The notes under the pieces: model-generated
The model's database searches: none
What the model was told of the DNA's origin: nothing
Seen by the model: the letters and a program-made list of their open reading frames with translations, nothing else
In this document: positions 1 to 10,320 of the stretch, in pieces
Layout: every line of letters starts with the position of its first letter
How positions within the stretch are numbered: position 1 is the stretch's first letter
Assembly (NCBI GenBank): GCA_963575745.1
Contig: CAUYUJ010011192.1
Span: forward strand, 273,211 to 337,210
Direction: 5' to 3'
DNA from: Prorocentrum cordatum
Taxonomy: Eukaryota > Sar > Dinophyceae > Prorocentrales > Prorocentraceae
Length of the DNA stretch: 64,000 nt
Made by a program: the position numbers and the translations under genes

Positions 1-224
1 TGCCTTTTTCTTGCGCCCCTGGGGGCGGCGGTATGCCCCCACCCCCCCCCAGGAACCGAGGGAATGGCGAGGAAGGGGAAGGGGGGAGGAAAGGGGGGAG
101 GAAAAAAAAGGAGGAAGAAGGGATCCCTCGCTCGAGGCCACGGGCGGGCGCCCACGGCGAGCGGCACGCCGCGCTGCGTCCGAGGGCGTGGAGTTCAAGT
201 GCGCCCCCTGCATTTTTGAGATAT

Positions 225-300
225 GGGGGAGGAGGGGAGGAGGAGGAAGAGGAGGAGGAGGAGGACGAGGAAGAGGAGGAGGAAAAGGAAGAGGAGGAGG
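225..300. repeat. (GAG)n microsatellite
   Basis: Imperfect GAG/GGA trinucleotide run inside the duplicated unit. The counterpart in copy 2 is shorter. Open frames across it, rich in Glu, Arg or Leu, are composition artefacts. Confidence 0.9.
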
Positions 301-489
301 ACGTGGCGACACCATTTGGACGCGGCGATAAAGTGGCCGCTAACCCCAGACATCGGGTGTCTCGAAAAAACCAGACGACAATGTTTCATAATTTTCGGCC
401 TCCGGGGGGTAGTCTCACGCGTGGGGCCTCGGGACCGTTCAAAAAAGATTCGGAATATCGGGGCGCCTGATGTGTGGGGAGTGCGGGGG

Positions 490-490
<1 letters not shown>

Positions 491-524
<34 letters not shown>

Positions 525-546
525 CTATATATATATATATATATAG

Positions 547-585
<39 letters not shown>

Positions 586-599
586 TATATATGTATGGC
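491..599. repeat. (AT)n microsatellite with TATAGC interruptions
   Basis: About 100 bases of alternating AT broken by TAGC and TAGAT steps. It is self-complementary. The corresponding tract in copy 2 (6,743-6,807) is shorter and lacks the TAGC steps. Confidence 0.9.
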
Positions 600-689
600 T
601 TGCTGCGGCCGCCCCACTGCGGGGTCACGGACTCTTTCGCACTGTTTCACCACTCTGTTCCACCACCTTGTTTCACCACGTTTCACTCC

Positions 690-820
690 TGGTGCAGGCA
701 GGCCGCCCTCGAGGCGCTGGCCTCGCCAGTTCCTGGTGCAGGCCGCCCTCGTGAGCGCTGGCCTCGCCTGATCTGGCGCAGGCCGCCCTCGTGAGCGCTG
801 GCCTCGCCACCCTTGCCTGC
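690..820. repeat. Tandem array, about 3 units of roughly 40 bp (copy 1)
   Basis: Units carry CAGGCCGCCCTCG followed by an AGCGCTGGCCTCGCC-type segment and a variable joint of the CTGATCTGG kind. Copy 2 of the duplication has about four units (6,900-7,065), so unit number changed after duplication. No coding function is supported. Confidence 0.8.
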
Positions 821-829
821 GAGAGCACG

Positions 830-1470
830 CCTGTCCTCGATCGTGCGCTGGCCTCACGCGCGGCCGGCTCATTATGCCCATCTCCGCGGCGATGCCATGT
901 GGGGTGGCGCAAAAGTGGCCGCGCGGCCGCTTGCGTTCGGGCGCGCATATGTATGAAGTGAAAGAATATGCCCCCTCTCTTCCTCATGCCCCCGACCCCC
1001 CCCCACAAACACACATACCATAACAAAACTAACCCCTCCCGCCCCAGGGCATCACTCCGACCGAGAACGGTGCGACCGTCGGCTCGGCTCGAGGTTCGCC
1101 GCGGAGAGCGGCGCGACATGTCGCACATGCAACTGTTGGGTTCTGAAAAATAAAAAACAAAAAAAGAGAGACAACGAGAAGTTAACGAACATACAGAAAT
1201 CTAACAAACAACACTTGTACATACGTGCGTGCAAAAAGTGCGATACAAGCGCTAACCACGGTCGTGCGGCCTTGTCCCACATCTGTTTCCACTTGATATG
1301 CGCACTGAACAAAAGCATAGAACCGATCACCGTGTCTGGTGCAGCTGACAACCTATCACACGATATTCTCGGTTATACTGTGATACAATTATGTGTACTG
1401 GACAACATATCCAGCAATAGTGTTGTCATGTTTTCTCTGATGTCTTGGTTTTTCGCTTACGTCTTGGTTT
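830..1470. other. Non-coding stretch of the duplicated unit
   Basis: About 640 bases conserved between both copies of the duplication (7,075-7,740 is the counterpart). It includes a C-rich patch, an A-rich patch and a less GC-rich segment from 1,190 to 1,440. Short frames exist on both strands but none keeps its frame between the copies, so I see no gene. Confidence 0.6.
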
Positions 1471-1502
1471 AAAACCATGACGTCCTCTCACGTCATGGTT
1501 TT
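1471..1502. repeat. Perfect 13 bp inverted repeat at the end of a truncated gag
   Basis: AAAACCATGACGT and ACGTCATGGTTTT flank a six-base loop. A further partial copy (GTCTTGGTTT) lies just upstream and ACCATGAC just downstream, so several overlapping hairpins are possible. The last codons of the gag fragment fall in the right arm. In copy 2 of the duplication (about 7,750-7,780) the left arm has substitutions. Confidence 0.8.
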
Positions 1503-2340
1503 ACCATGACGGATGGATGTGTGGGCTGTTGCAGGAATGGTAGAGTCTGAGTCCGCGGGTGCCCCCGCCATACCAAAGTCACCTTCGGCGGGCACGTGGA
1601 AGTTCTCGACAAACTCAATATCTGCAGGTTGCCCCGCGATGGGTGCACCCCACCATTCTGCCAAGACGATGTCGCTGTGGCCAGCGAACACCTCCTCGAA
1701 CAGCTCGTCGGTGCAATTCTCGAGGGTCACGCTGGCCCTTAGATGCCTGGCGCCCATGAAACGAACAATCGTGGCTGAGCAGCCGGCAGGGTCGGCTAAA
1801 AGCGACTCCCAATCAACATACTGCATGTCGGAGTCCGTTTGAGCCAAATGTATTGACGGACCCCTGCCTCTTCCATCACCTTGGGGGCACTCGCGTCGGA
1901 AATGTTGCGTACTGTGGCATATGTCGCACTCCATAATTTTACCGTTGGCATCATTTGGATTTCCACGTCGTCCTTTACCTTTGCCTGATGTATGCCTGCG
2001 GTTTCTGCCAGTGCCCAAAACATTTCTCCATGCTGAGGTCCAGTAAGAGACGCTAGGAATGCTAGCGTGCATCTACCATGTAATCGCCGACGCTTCCCTT
2101 TGCCTTTACTTCGACCCTTGCCATTTCTTTTAAGTGACCATCGTGCAATGCGTCTTACCGGTTTTTCGGACTGGTTTCTCCATAAACCTCCGCCGACGAC
2201 GCTTGTGTTGCTGGTATCCCAAAAGTAACAATTGAGCGTGTTGCTCTTCAGTGAGGTATGTAGGCATACCAGAGTAATCCAGGGCGGTAACTTCGTCATC
2301 TGAAGATGTATCCACATCGGTACCGTCGTTCCCACTATCA
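1488..2340 (-). pseudogene. Truncated Ty1/copia-type gag with CCHC zinc knuckle (copy 1)
   Basis: On the minus strand a 194-residue frame (1,488-2,072) contains a retroviral zinc knuckle, CDICHSTQHFRREC, fitting C-x2-C-x4-H-x4-C, preceded by a basic Gly/Arg-rich segment (TSGKGKGRRGNP). Upstream codons to about 2,340 continue in other frames and match the basic region of the large gag at 38,844-47,228 (SSDDE, then a Lys/Arg cluster). The ends are lost: the 5' side stops where the duplication stops and the 3' side stops in the palindrome at 1,471-1,502. Gag binds element RNA in capsids; this copy is a remnant. Confidence 0.8.
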
Positions 2341-3580
2341 TTCAAAACAGTATCACCTCGTCCTCGTCTGCATGTTCCTCGGCTCCCGCTCTTCTTTTCG
2401 TTCTTATTCTTTCCACGCGCGCACTCTGTGCCGCACACGGCACGATGCAAACCCCAGTGTTTCTTGTTCCCCTAGGGGTAGAAAAAACACAGCCCAAAGA
2501 AACAACACACAACAACACAACAACAATACCAACAACAACAACAACAACACCAGCAACAACAACAACAACAACAACAACACCAAGCATTTTACCCGAACGC
2601 GTGGTGTTCTCCCCAGTGCCAGGGTTTTCATACGACACCAGGCAATACCCCCACTTCGTGGGGGGGGCATTACAAGCTCTACCAAATATCCAAACGACTC
2701 TTCGCGACCACCCAAACCCAGCTTCCCGCCCTATGACGTTGGGACACTTCACTTCGTGGCGTGCGGACGACCGTGGCTACTACACTGGCGCGGGGTACAC
2801 ACCCACAGAACTTGGTCACTTATTCGGGGCGCGCATGTGCCCAGCATTCGGACAGCGCGCGCGGGTGGAAATTCGGACAGCGCGCGCGGGTGGAGTCGGA
2901 CGCGCGCGCGCGTTGTTTTAGGATTCGGACAGCGCGCGCGGGTGGAAATTTTGAAAAGTCGTGCAGGTGTTTTTCGAGGACCTACGGTGCGATTCGTGTG
3001 ATTTTATGGTGCGCGGTGCTAGAATTCTTAAGAACCCAATGGTTTTTGGCGATTTCGGCGTGCGCGCGCAAAAAACGAATATGTCCCGCATGATATTATT
3101 TGACAGGGATGATGGCCCTGGCAGGTGCGCAACCGTTGTCGCAGAAGTTCGAAAAAGTTGCTCGCAAAAGCCCGTTTGACAGAAATGTTTAAAAAGTGTT
3201 GGTTTTCCTACGAATCCGCAAGAGCGCGCGGGATGAGATTTTGACATTTTTTTGTTGAAAAACCATTGGTTTTTTGATGTTTTTATGTTAAAATCGCTCC
3301 GAACACTAAGCTTTTGGAAGGATTTCGTCTTGCGCGCGCGAATGTCCACTTTACCTTATTTTTTGCAAGGGATTCTTGAAATTTGATTATATTAGAACAA
3401 GAAATGTCATTTTATAGTGTTTTTTGCAAGGGAAAACGGATTACAACAAAACAACCGGATCTGGACCCCATCCACTTTTCTGAAGCTTTCGCGAAAAAAT
3501 GATGAAAATGTAGCTGCGGCCTAGGCGCGGCGGGGGGGCCGTGCACCAGGGGTCCCAACAATAATTATTCTTTAGAATTA
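2325..3580. other. Non-coding region with CAA tract and GC palindromic repeats
   Basis: No gene is supported. It holds a (CAA)n tract at 2,500-2,582, and between 2,850 and 2,950 three copies of a short unit built on TTCGGACAGCGCGCGCGGGTGG, the third separated from the others by a CG run. From 2,950 to 3,530 the sequence is less GC-rich and unique. Confidence 0.6.
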
Positions 3581-3583
3581 ATA

Positions 3584-3754
3584 ATGTTCAACAACAACAA
3601 CATTAACATTAACAACAACAACACCAACAACAACAACACCACCAACAACAACACCACCACCAACAACAACAAAAACAACAGCAACAACACCAACACCAGC
3701 ATCAACACCAACACCAACAACAACAACAACAGCAACAACAACACCACCACCAAC

Positions 3755-3800
<46 letters not shown>

Positions 3801-3838
3801 TCAGCATCAACAGCACACACACACACACAACAGCAACA
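3584..3838. repeat. (AAC)n microsatellite, about 250 bp
   Basis: Long imperfect AAC/ACC trinucleotide tract ending in a short CA run. The poly-Asn, poly-Thr and poly-Val frames on either strand are composition artefacts. Confidence 0.95.
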
Positions 3839-4560
3839 ACAGGCCACCATTCAGCGCAGAGGGCCCCATGCTGCGCTTCGGTGTCACCCTGTTTTTTTTT
3901 CGAGGGGGGCGTGCGGTCGAGGCATGGGGCGCCCCCCAAGAGGGCTCAACCGTCGGGGGTTGGGCGAAGGAAAACAGGAGGGATGAGGGCGACCGCTCCC
4001 GCCGAGCGCGCGCGCTCGACAGCGCAGGCGGCGCAGACTCGCCACCTCCCGTTCGCTTTGTTGCTCCGCTCTTCGTTTTAGAGGAAAGAAAGGCTGAGGA
4101 GGAGGAGGAGGAGGAGGAGGAGGGCCCAACACGCGGAGGGGCCGTGGATCGGCCCCCCGTGCAACAAGCGGACCTGGCACCTTTTCGATTGGAGGAGGAG
4201 GAGGAGGAGGAGGAGGAGGAGGAGGAGGAGGAGGAGGAGGAGGAGGAGGAGGAGGAGCAGCACCACAGGAGAAAAAAAGCAGCAGGAGGAGGAGCAACAG
4301 GAGGAGGAGAGGGAGGAGGGAGGAGGGAGGGGGGAGGAGGGACGAGGAGGAGGAGGAGGAGGAGGAGGAGGCATCCATTAGCGTGGTCGTTTACGACCCT
4401 CGCGAAGGGCGTGTGGCCCTCTGACTGATGCTGAACGCATCGCGGCTTTGAGCTCGCATCACGACGTCGCATTTCTGGAGGAAGCTCTTTGGGATCCCGA
4501 GGTGCCGGTTTAAAGGCCGGACTATATACAGGTGTGTAGAATCAAAGATATAGTATAGTA
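3839..4560. repeat. GC-rich spacer with (GAG)n tracts
   Basis: Trinucleotide GAG/GGA runs at 4,096-4,122, 4,191-4,257 and 4,274-4,372, separated by GC-rich sequence without a convincing gene. From 4,373 to 4,560 I see nothing recognisable. Confidence 0.8.
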
Positions 4561-4569
4561 GTTGTGATA

Positions 4570-4728
4570 TGTATATATATATATATATACACGTATATAT
4601 ATACACATACATACATACACCCACCATGTCGTCATGATGCATATGTGGACGGATTCGCGCGGCGAAAAGCCCGCGGTCCACCCCTACGAGCAGTCGCTGG
4701 GGCTCGGCCCGCGCCAAGATCCTGCCAT

Positions 4729-4798
<70 letters not shown>

Positions 4799-4950
4799 GA
4801 TGCCATCTGGAGGCGGCGCCGAAGTGGCCAGCGAACGACACACGCGCACACGCGCGCATCAACAAAATCACACACACACAAACGCACGTACACACGCAAC
4901 ACACACACAACATACATGCGTACATACATACATACATACATACATAACTT
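4570..4950. repeat. TA/CATA, T21A49 and CA simple repeats
   Basis: A TA/CATA tract (4,570-4,620) is followed by a run of 21 T joined directly to 49 A (4,728-4,797) and then CA and CATA tracts (4,862-4,946). The oligo-T/oligo-A junction could be two retroposon tails meeting head to head. Confidence 0.9.
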
Positions 4951-5024
4951 CTTTCTTTCTTTCGAGAGGGACAAAGCTCCACGAAGCGACCCTGGGACCC
5001 AAGTGCACAAGAAGAGGCATGCAA

Positions 5025-5861
5025 CTAATTTGCGCGATACTCATTCACTCTCTTGAACCACCGGACTGCCTCGAGGGTGGCATTTTCCAAAGCAGTGGCC
5101 TCAGCTAAAAAAGAACTGATTGGCTCGGCGAAATAGATGCCGGCTGCTACCATGGGGGCGAACTTCTCCACGCCATTGATTTCAGATATCGCCGTAATTA
5201 TCCAGGCGCTTGCGGAACAGGTCGCTCTCGTCCCACCATCTGAGAACACCGCGATGTTGCTGCCCGGTGAGATGAGCCGATTGCGCTCTTCCCTCCACTC
5301 GCCTTCGATCACGTCCATAGTGTGGTTGCACAACTAGTCTGCCACTGCGTTCTTTTCCCTGTTGACCCAACGCACGGGGTCGTTCGCGGCCTCCGGCGGC
5401 AGCCCCCCCAAGGAGACGACCTCGCAGATATTGTCCACGATGCGGTGCATGACCGGCCTGCAACCGTTGTTCAGCAAATCCATGTGGCCGCACACGATCC
5501 GCTGCAACGGTTGGCAGTCCACGAGGAAAAGAACTCTGTCCTGTGGCGCGTCCCACTGAAGACCCAGCTGTTGATCCACTGCAGGTTCCTCGAGTTGGTG
5601 CTGTCCAGAGCGTTGGGGCGTGATCTCCGGGGCGGCTCGGCGTCGCGGTCGGGGCGGCAGTTTCCAAGCATCACAGATAGTGTCGGCAAACGGTCCAAAA
5701 GTGGCGTTCCATTCGGCTTCGTTGGCGCATTGGTCCCTCACGTGCCTCCAGTGCTCCCCCATATGCGTGTGTATAAGAGGGCGGACGGCCGCCATTTTAC
5801 CAGGCCAGCCCCTGTGCCGCTCATCCAGACGACGGCACATCTGGGTGTTGCCACTTCTCAT
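5025..5861 (-). pseudogene. LINE 3' end: RNase H-like region, one in-frame stop
   Basis: The minus strand encodes about 278 codons in one frame, broken only by TAG at 5,334-5,336. The upstream part has FLVDCQPLQ, like a late RNase H strand with an acidic residue, and a REKNAVAD segment; after the stop, LCNHTMD and then NIAVFSDGGTRATCSASAW resemble the start of a second RNase H-like domain, as I recall from dinoflagellate LINE polyproteins. There is no reverse transcriptase upstream, so it is 5'-truncated near 5,880, as is usual for LINE copies. It is not the same subfamily as the LINE at 47-56 kb. The family assignment is from memory of sequence patterns. Confidence 0.6.
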
Positions 5862-5961
5862 TCACGCTTTTTTCTCGGCGAGCGGGGTGGCGACAAAGTG
5901 GCCGCGACGGATCAAGTGGACCTGGGGGGCAGGGGCGGGTAAGAGGGGCCCCTCGGGTCAC

Positions 5962-6124
5962 ACACACACACAAACAAACAAACAAACAACCAAACAAACC
6001 AACGCACACAAACACACACACACACACGCGCACACAAACACACACACACGCACACACGCACACACGCAAACACTCACACACACAGACACACACACGCACA
6101 CACACACACACGCACACACACATG
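5962..6124. repeat. (CA)n microsatellite
   Basis: CA-rich run with CAAA and CGCA interruptions, just left of copy 2 of the 2.3 kb duplication. Confidence 0.95.
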
Positions 6125-6252
6125 CACGTGTGTGGAACAAGCGGCAATGACGAATGGAATTCGTTGTTGTCGCGCACCCCTTTTGTCCCGTGTTGCCTGC
6201 GTCGAGGGAAGCGAGACCATCTGGCGGTGGCGATTCGCGGCCGCGCGGCCGC

Positions 6253-6744
6253 TGCTTTTTTCTTGCGCCCCTGGGGGCGGCGGTATGCACCCCCCCAGGA
6301 GCCGAGGGAATGGCGAGGAAGGAAAAGGGGGGACGAAATGGGGGAGGACAAAAAAAAAAAAGGAGGAAAAAGGGATCCCTCGCTCGAGGCCACGGGCGGG
6401 CGCCCGCGGCGAGCGGCACGCCGCGCTGCGTCCGAGGGCGTGGAGTTCAAGTGCATTCCCTGCATTTTTGAAATATGGGGGAGGAGGGGAGGAGGAGGAA
6501 GAAGAGGAGGAGGACGAGGAAGAGGAGGAGGAAAAGGAAGAGGAGGAGGACGTGGCGACACCATTTGGACGTGGCGATAAAGTGGCCGCTAACCCCAGAC
6601 ATCGGGTGTCTCGAAAAAACCAGACGACCTTGTTTCATAATTTTCGGCCTCCGGGGGGTAGTTTCACGCGTGGGGCCTCGGGACCGTTCAAAAAAAGATT
6701 CGGAATATCGGGGCGCCTGATGCGTGGGGAGTGCGGGGGGCCAT

Positions 6745-6775
<31 letters not shown>

Positions 6776-7194
6776 TATATAGATATATATATATATATAT
6801 ATATATGTGGCCTGCTGCGGCCGCCCCACCGCGGGCTCACGGACTCTTTCACACTGTTGCACCACTCTGTTTCACCACCTTGTTTCACCACGTTTCACTC
6901 CTGGTGCAGGCCGCCCTCGAGGCGCTGGCCTCGCCAGTTCCTGGCGCAGGCCGCCCTCGTGAGCGCTGGCCTCGCCATGATCTGGTGCAGGCCGCCCTCG
7001 TGAGCGCTGGCCTCGCCATGATCTGGTGCAGGCCGCCCTCGTGAGCGCTGGCCTCGCCACCCTTGCCTGCGAAAGCACGCCTGTCCTCGATCGTACGCTG
7101 GCCTCACGCGCGGCCGGCTCATTATGCCCATCTCCGTGGCGATGCCATGCGGGGTGGCGCTAAAGTGGCCGCGCGGCCGCTTGCCTTCGGGCGC

Positions 7195-7239
<45 letters not shown>

Positions 7240-8597
7240 GTGAAAGAATATGCCCCTCTCTTCCTCATGCCCCCCCCCCCCCCCCCACCCCATAACAAAA
7301 CTAACCCCTCCCGCCCCAGGGCATCACTCCGACCGAAAACGGTGCGACCGTCGGCTCGGCTCGAGGTTCGCCGCGGAGAGCGGTGCGACATGTCGCACAT
7401 GCAACTGCTGGGTTCTGAAAAAAAAAAAAAAAAGACAACAATAAGTTAACGACCATACAGAAAACTAACAGGCAACACTTGTACATACGTGTGTGCAAAA
7501 AGTGCAATACAAGCGCTAACCACGGTCGTGCGGCCTTGTCCCACATCTGTTTCCACTTGATCTGTGCACTGAACAAAAGCATAGAATCAATCATCGTGTC
7601 TGGTGCAGCTGACAACCTATCACATGATATTCTCGGTTATACTGTGATACAATTCTGTGTACTGGACAATATGTCCAGCAATAGTGATGCCATTATATAT
7701 ATATATGAATATATACGATGTTTTGGTTTTTCGTTTACGTCTTGGTTTAAAACTATGACGCCCTCTCACGTCATGGTTTTACCCTGATGGATGGATGTGT
7801 GGGCTGTTGCAGGAATGGTAGAGTCTGAGTCCGCGGGTGCCCCCGCCATGCCAAAGTCACCTTCGGCGGGCACGTGGAAGTTCTCGACAAACTCAATATC
7901 TGCAGGTTGCCCCGCGATGGGTGCACCCCACCATTCTGCCAAGACGATGTCGCTGTGGCCAGCGAACACCTCCTCGAACAGCTCGTCGGTGCAATTCTCG
8001 AGGGTCATGCTGGCCCTTAGATGCCTGGCACCCATGAAACGAACAATCGTGGCTGAGCAGTCGGCAGGGTCGGCTAAAAGCGACTCCCAATCAACATACT
8101 GCATGTCGGAGTCCGTTTGGGCCAAATGTGTTGACGGACCCCTGCCTCCTCCATCACCTTGGGGGCATTTGCGTCGGAAATGTTGCGTGCTGTGGCATGT
8201 CGCACTCCATAAATTTACCGTTGGCATCATTTGGATTTCCTCGTCGTCCTTTACCTTTGCCTGATGTATGCCTGCGGTTTCTGCCAGTGCCCAAAACATT
8301 TCTCCATGCTGAGGTCCAGTAAGGAGACGCTAGGAATGCTAGCATGCCTCTACCATGTTATCGCCGACGCTTCCCTTTGCCTTTCCTTCGACCCTTGCCA
8401 TTTCCTTTAAGTGAACATCGTGCAATACGTCTTACCTTTCGGATTGGTTTCTCCATAAACCTCCGCCGACGACGCTTGTGTTGCTGGTAGCCCAAAAGTA
8501 ACCATTGAGCTTGTCGCTCTTCAGTGAGGTATGTAGGCATACCAGAGTAATCAAGGGCGGTAACTTCGTCATCTGAAGATGTATCCACATCGGTACC
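6253..8597. repeat. 2.3 kb direct duplication, copy 2
   Basis: Counterpart of 1-2,324 with the same internal order: GA tract, GAG tract, AT tract (6,743-6,807), about four roughly 40 bp tandem units (6,900-7,065), an extra AT tract (7,195-7,237) where copy 1 has only a few bases, then the gag tail. In this copy the gag continues beyond the duplicated segment to about 9,926, so copy 2 is probably closer to the source and copy 1 a truncated transposition. Confidence 0.9.
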
Positions 8598-9926
8598 GGG
8601 GTCGAAATCGGATTCGGCGGGCTGCCCCGCTAAGCCCAGGAGGGTCATAGCTTGTGCAGGGGAAACCGCGTCAGGCGGCCCCCTAAGTCTGGCCCGGGAG
8701 TCTTGCAACCCCGAGGCCGTTCCACCAGTCTGAGCCAGCAGTGTAGTGATCTCAGTTGACTGTGGGTCATCGTTCCAGACGTTGCTAGCAGGTTGCCCTG
8801 CGCTGGCCTCTACGTGGGAGGTCTCGGTTCGGTGACCGCGGCTAAAGATACCACCAATATTGCCAGGGATCCTCTCAGCTATGTGAGCATATGACCTCAT
8901 GCGTTCAAGTCGAGCGTCAAAGTGTTGTTGGCCCCTCGGCACGTGGTGGCTCAGAGGCTGCAAGAGTTGTTGTGCGCGCGATGTTCCCACTCCAAGAACT
9001 CTGAATATAAGTGCTGTCAGGATTTCGAAGTTGGGGACATTGGAGCCGGCTGTTTCAGCTTCGTAACGGGCCATCCCAAATCGTGCTAACGTCTGGTCGA
9101 TACGTTCAGCCGCATGGACTCGAAAGTCAATAAGACCCGTACCAGAGTTTAGTTGGCGTTCCTCTTCTAAATCATTAATAACAGCTGGGGGGCTCTCATG
9201 GCTATAGTCCGTGCGAGACCTCCCAAACCTCGCTGAAATGCTGCGGCTTGCTGGGAGGGCGTCATATCGCCTGTGGTCGCATTGATCCAGGCATGTACTT
9301 CGCGGACGAATTCGAGACATTGTACTTGACCGGCGGGGCCCCAATGGAGGCCAGTCGTCCCTGCGTCGTCTCCGCCCCGCACATGCCCTGCCGCGCGCCC
9401 AATGGCGACCCATATGAGCCCAAAAATAGTAACCCCAATCCAACGGCCTCGTAAGTCGTAGTCGGATGTAGTCGTTCGGGACTTATGTTGTTCACTCGTA
9501 AGTCTGCGTGGAGTCGGAGGCGGCAGCGTGTCGCACCGCCTGTTTCCACTCATTATGTCTTCGACAAAATCTAATTGGAGTAGGTGGGTGGACTTCAGGA
9601 GTGTAGTAGCGCAGGGATGTAAGATGTGAGTGAGAGACCCCCGCATGGACAGAAGTATCGCTGAAAGTTTCCTTGCGGCACTGCGTAGTTATATAGACTC
9701 CTCCGCGCAATCCCACTGCATCCTGATGTTCCACCGTATCTGTAGTCCACCAGGTAGTACCGTGGATGGTGAGGAGTAGAACTAGAGCTGACCACCATAT
9801 GTCAGCTCCGCTACCCAATTTGAGGGGGGCTGGAAGGCCCAGCCAACAGCTTCGCCTCAGGCGAAGCCAAGCTCCCGCTCTGTTGTTGCGTAGTAGCGGC
9901 AGTCTCAATATGATTGGAGATGCCAT
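7790..9926 (-). pseudogene. Ty1/copia-type gag remnant related to the 16 kb element
   Basis: Several minus-strand frames in order match the Gag of the element at 30,989-47,379: an ATG at 9,926 starting MASPIILRLP; a hydrophobic helix (IWWSALVLLLTIHGTTWW); a second one (GVTIFGLIWVAIGRAAG); QLNSGTGLIDFRV; an Asp/Ser stretch with SSDDE; a Lys/Arg cluster; then the CCHC region. Frames change several times and the knuckle has lost its first cysteine pair through a two-base loss relative to copy 1 (CATGTCGC for CATATGTCGC near 8,200). TTGGGTAGCGGAGCTG near 9,805-9,820 matches the primer-binding site of the large element. No pol follows, so this is a dead fragment of a sister family. Confidence 0.75.
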
Positions 9927-10320
9927 CTCAAGCAATAGGAAGATCCTTTTGGTCTCGATAGCGATTGCGCGCCTCGCAGCGAGGCGCAGTCCTACTTGGG
10001 CGGCCGGCCGCTTGAGCCGACGCGCCCGCGGGCGCACGCTCGCTTCCACCCCTTGCGTCCCTCGGCTCGCTTTAGAGTTCCAGAAGGCCCAAGGCGACTC
10101 CAAGACAGCCCAAGAGGCCTCGAAGAGCACCCCAAAGAGAGCCCCAAAACGCAAACCATATTGAGTTGTCAATGATTTCAGAACGATTTTCACATTCTCG
10201 CCATTTCGGCTTACCCACGCTCCAAGACGGCCCAAGCGGTCCCAAGATGGCCCACGACAGCCCAACAAGCGTCCAAGAGGGCTCCAAGACAGCTCAAGAG
10301 GGCCCCAAGAGGACGCACAT
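9927..10320. other. Probable LTR remnant and CCAAGANGGCCC-type repeats
   Basis: Upstream of the gag start, 9,969-9,987 is a 9 bp perfect hairpin (GCGCCTCGC, one base, GCGAGGCGC) followed by AGTC. The LTRs of the 16 kb element have GTGCGCCTCGGTGAGGCAC then AGTC at the equivalent place, so this looks like the decayed LTR of the sister element. From 10,080 to 10,310 the DNA is a degenerate array of 12-15 base units near CCAAGACGGCCC, also seen at 21.5-22.4 kb and 60.8 kb. Confidence 0.5.

Larger units (their letters stand above)
1..2324. repeat. 2.3 kb direct duplication, copy 1
   Basis: The sequence from the left window edge to 2,324 is repeated almost line for line at 6,253-8,597, in the same orientation. 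Both copies contain, in order, a GA-rich tract, a (GAG)n tract, an (AT)n tract, a tandem array around CAGGCCGCCCTCGTGAGCG, a non-coding stretch ending in a short palindrome, and the tail of a copia-type gag on the minus strand. Similarity stops abruptly after GGTACC at 2,324. The left boundary is outside the window. The copies differ by scattered substitutions and by microsatellite length. Confidence 0.9.

Noticed and set aside
33-470. Poly-Glu, poly-Arg and poly-Leu frames over GAG tracts (also 3,868-4,428 and 6,132-6,782)
   Set aside because: Compositional products of trinucleotide repeats, mirrored on both strands.
386-628. Tyr-Ile repeat peptides over AT tracts (also 6,635-6,891)
   Set aside because: Translation of (AT)n in any frame gives this; not conserved between the duplicated copies.
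1834-1850. GAGCCAAATGTAT, complementary to part of the spliced leader, in gag
   Set aside because: It encodes the HLAQTDS stretch shared by all the gag copies; protein coding explains it.
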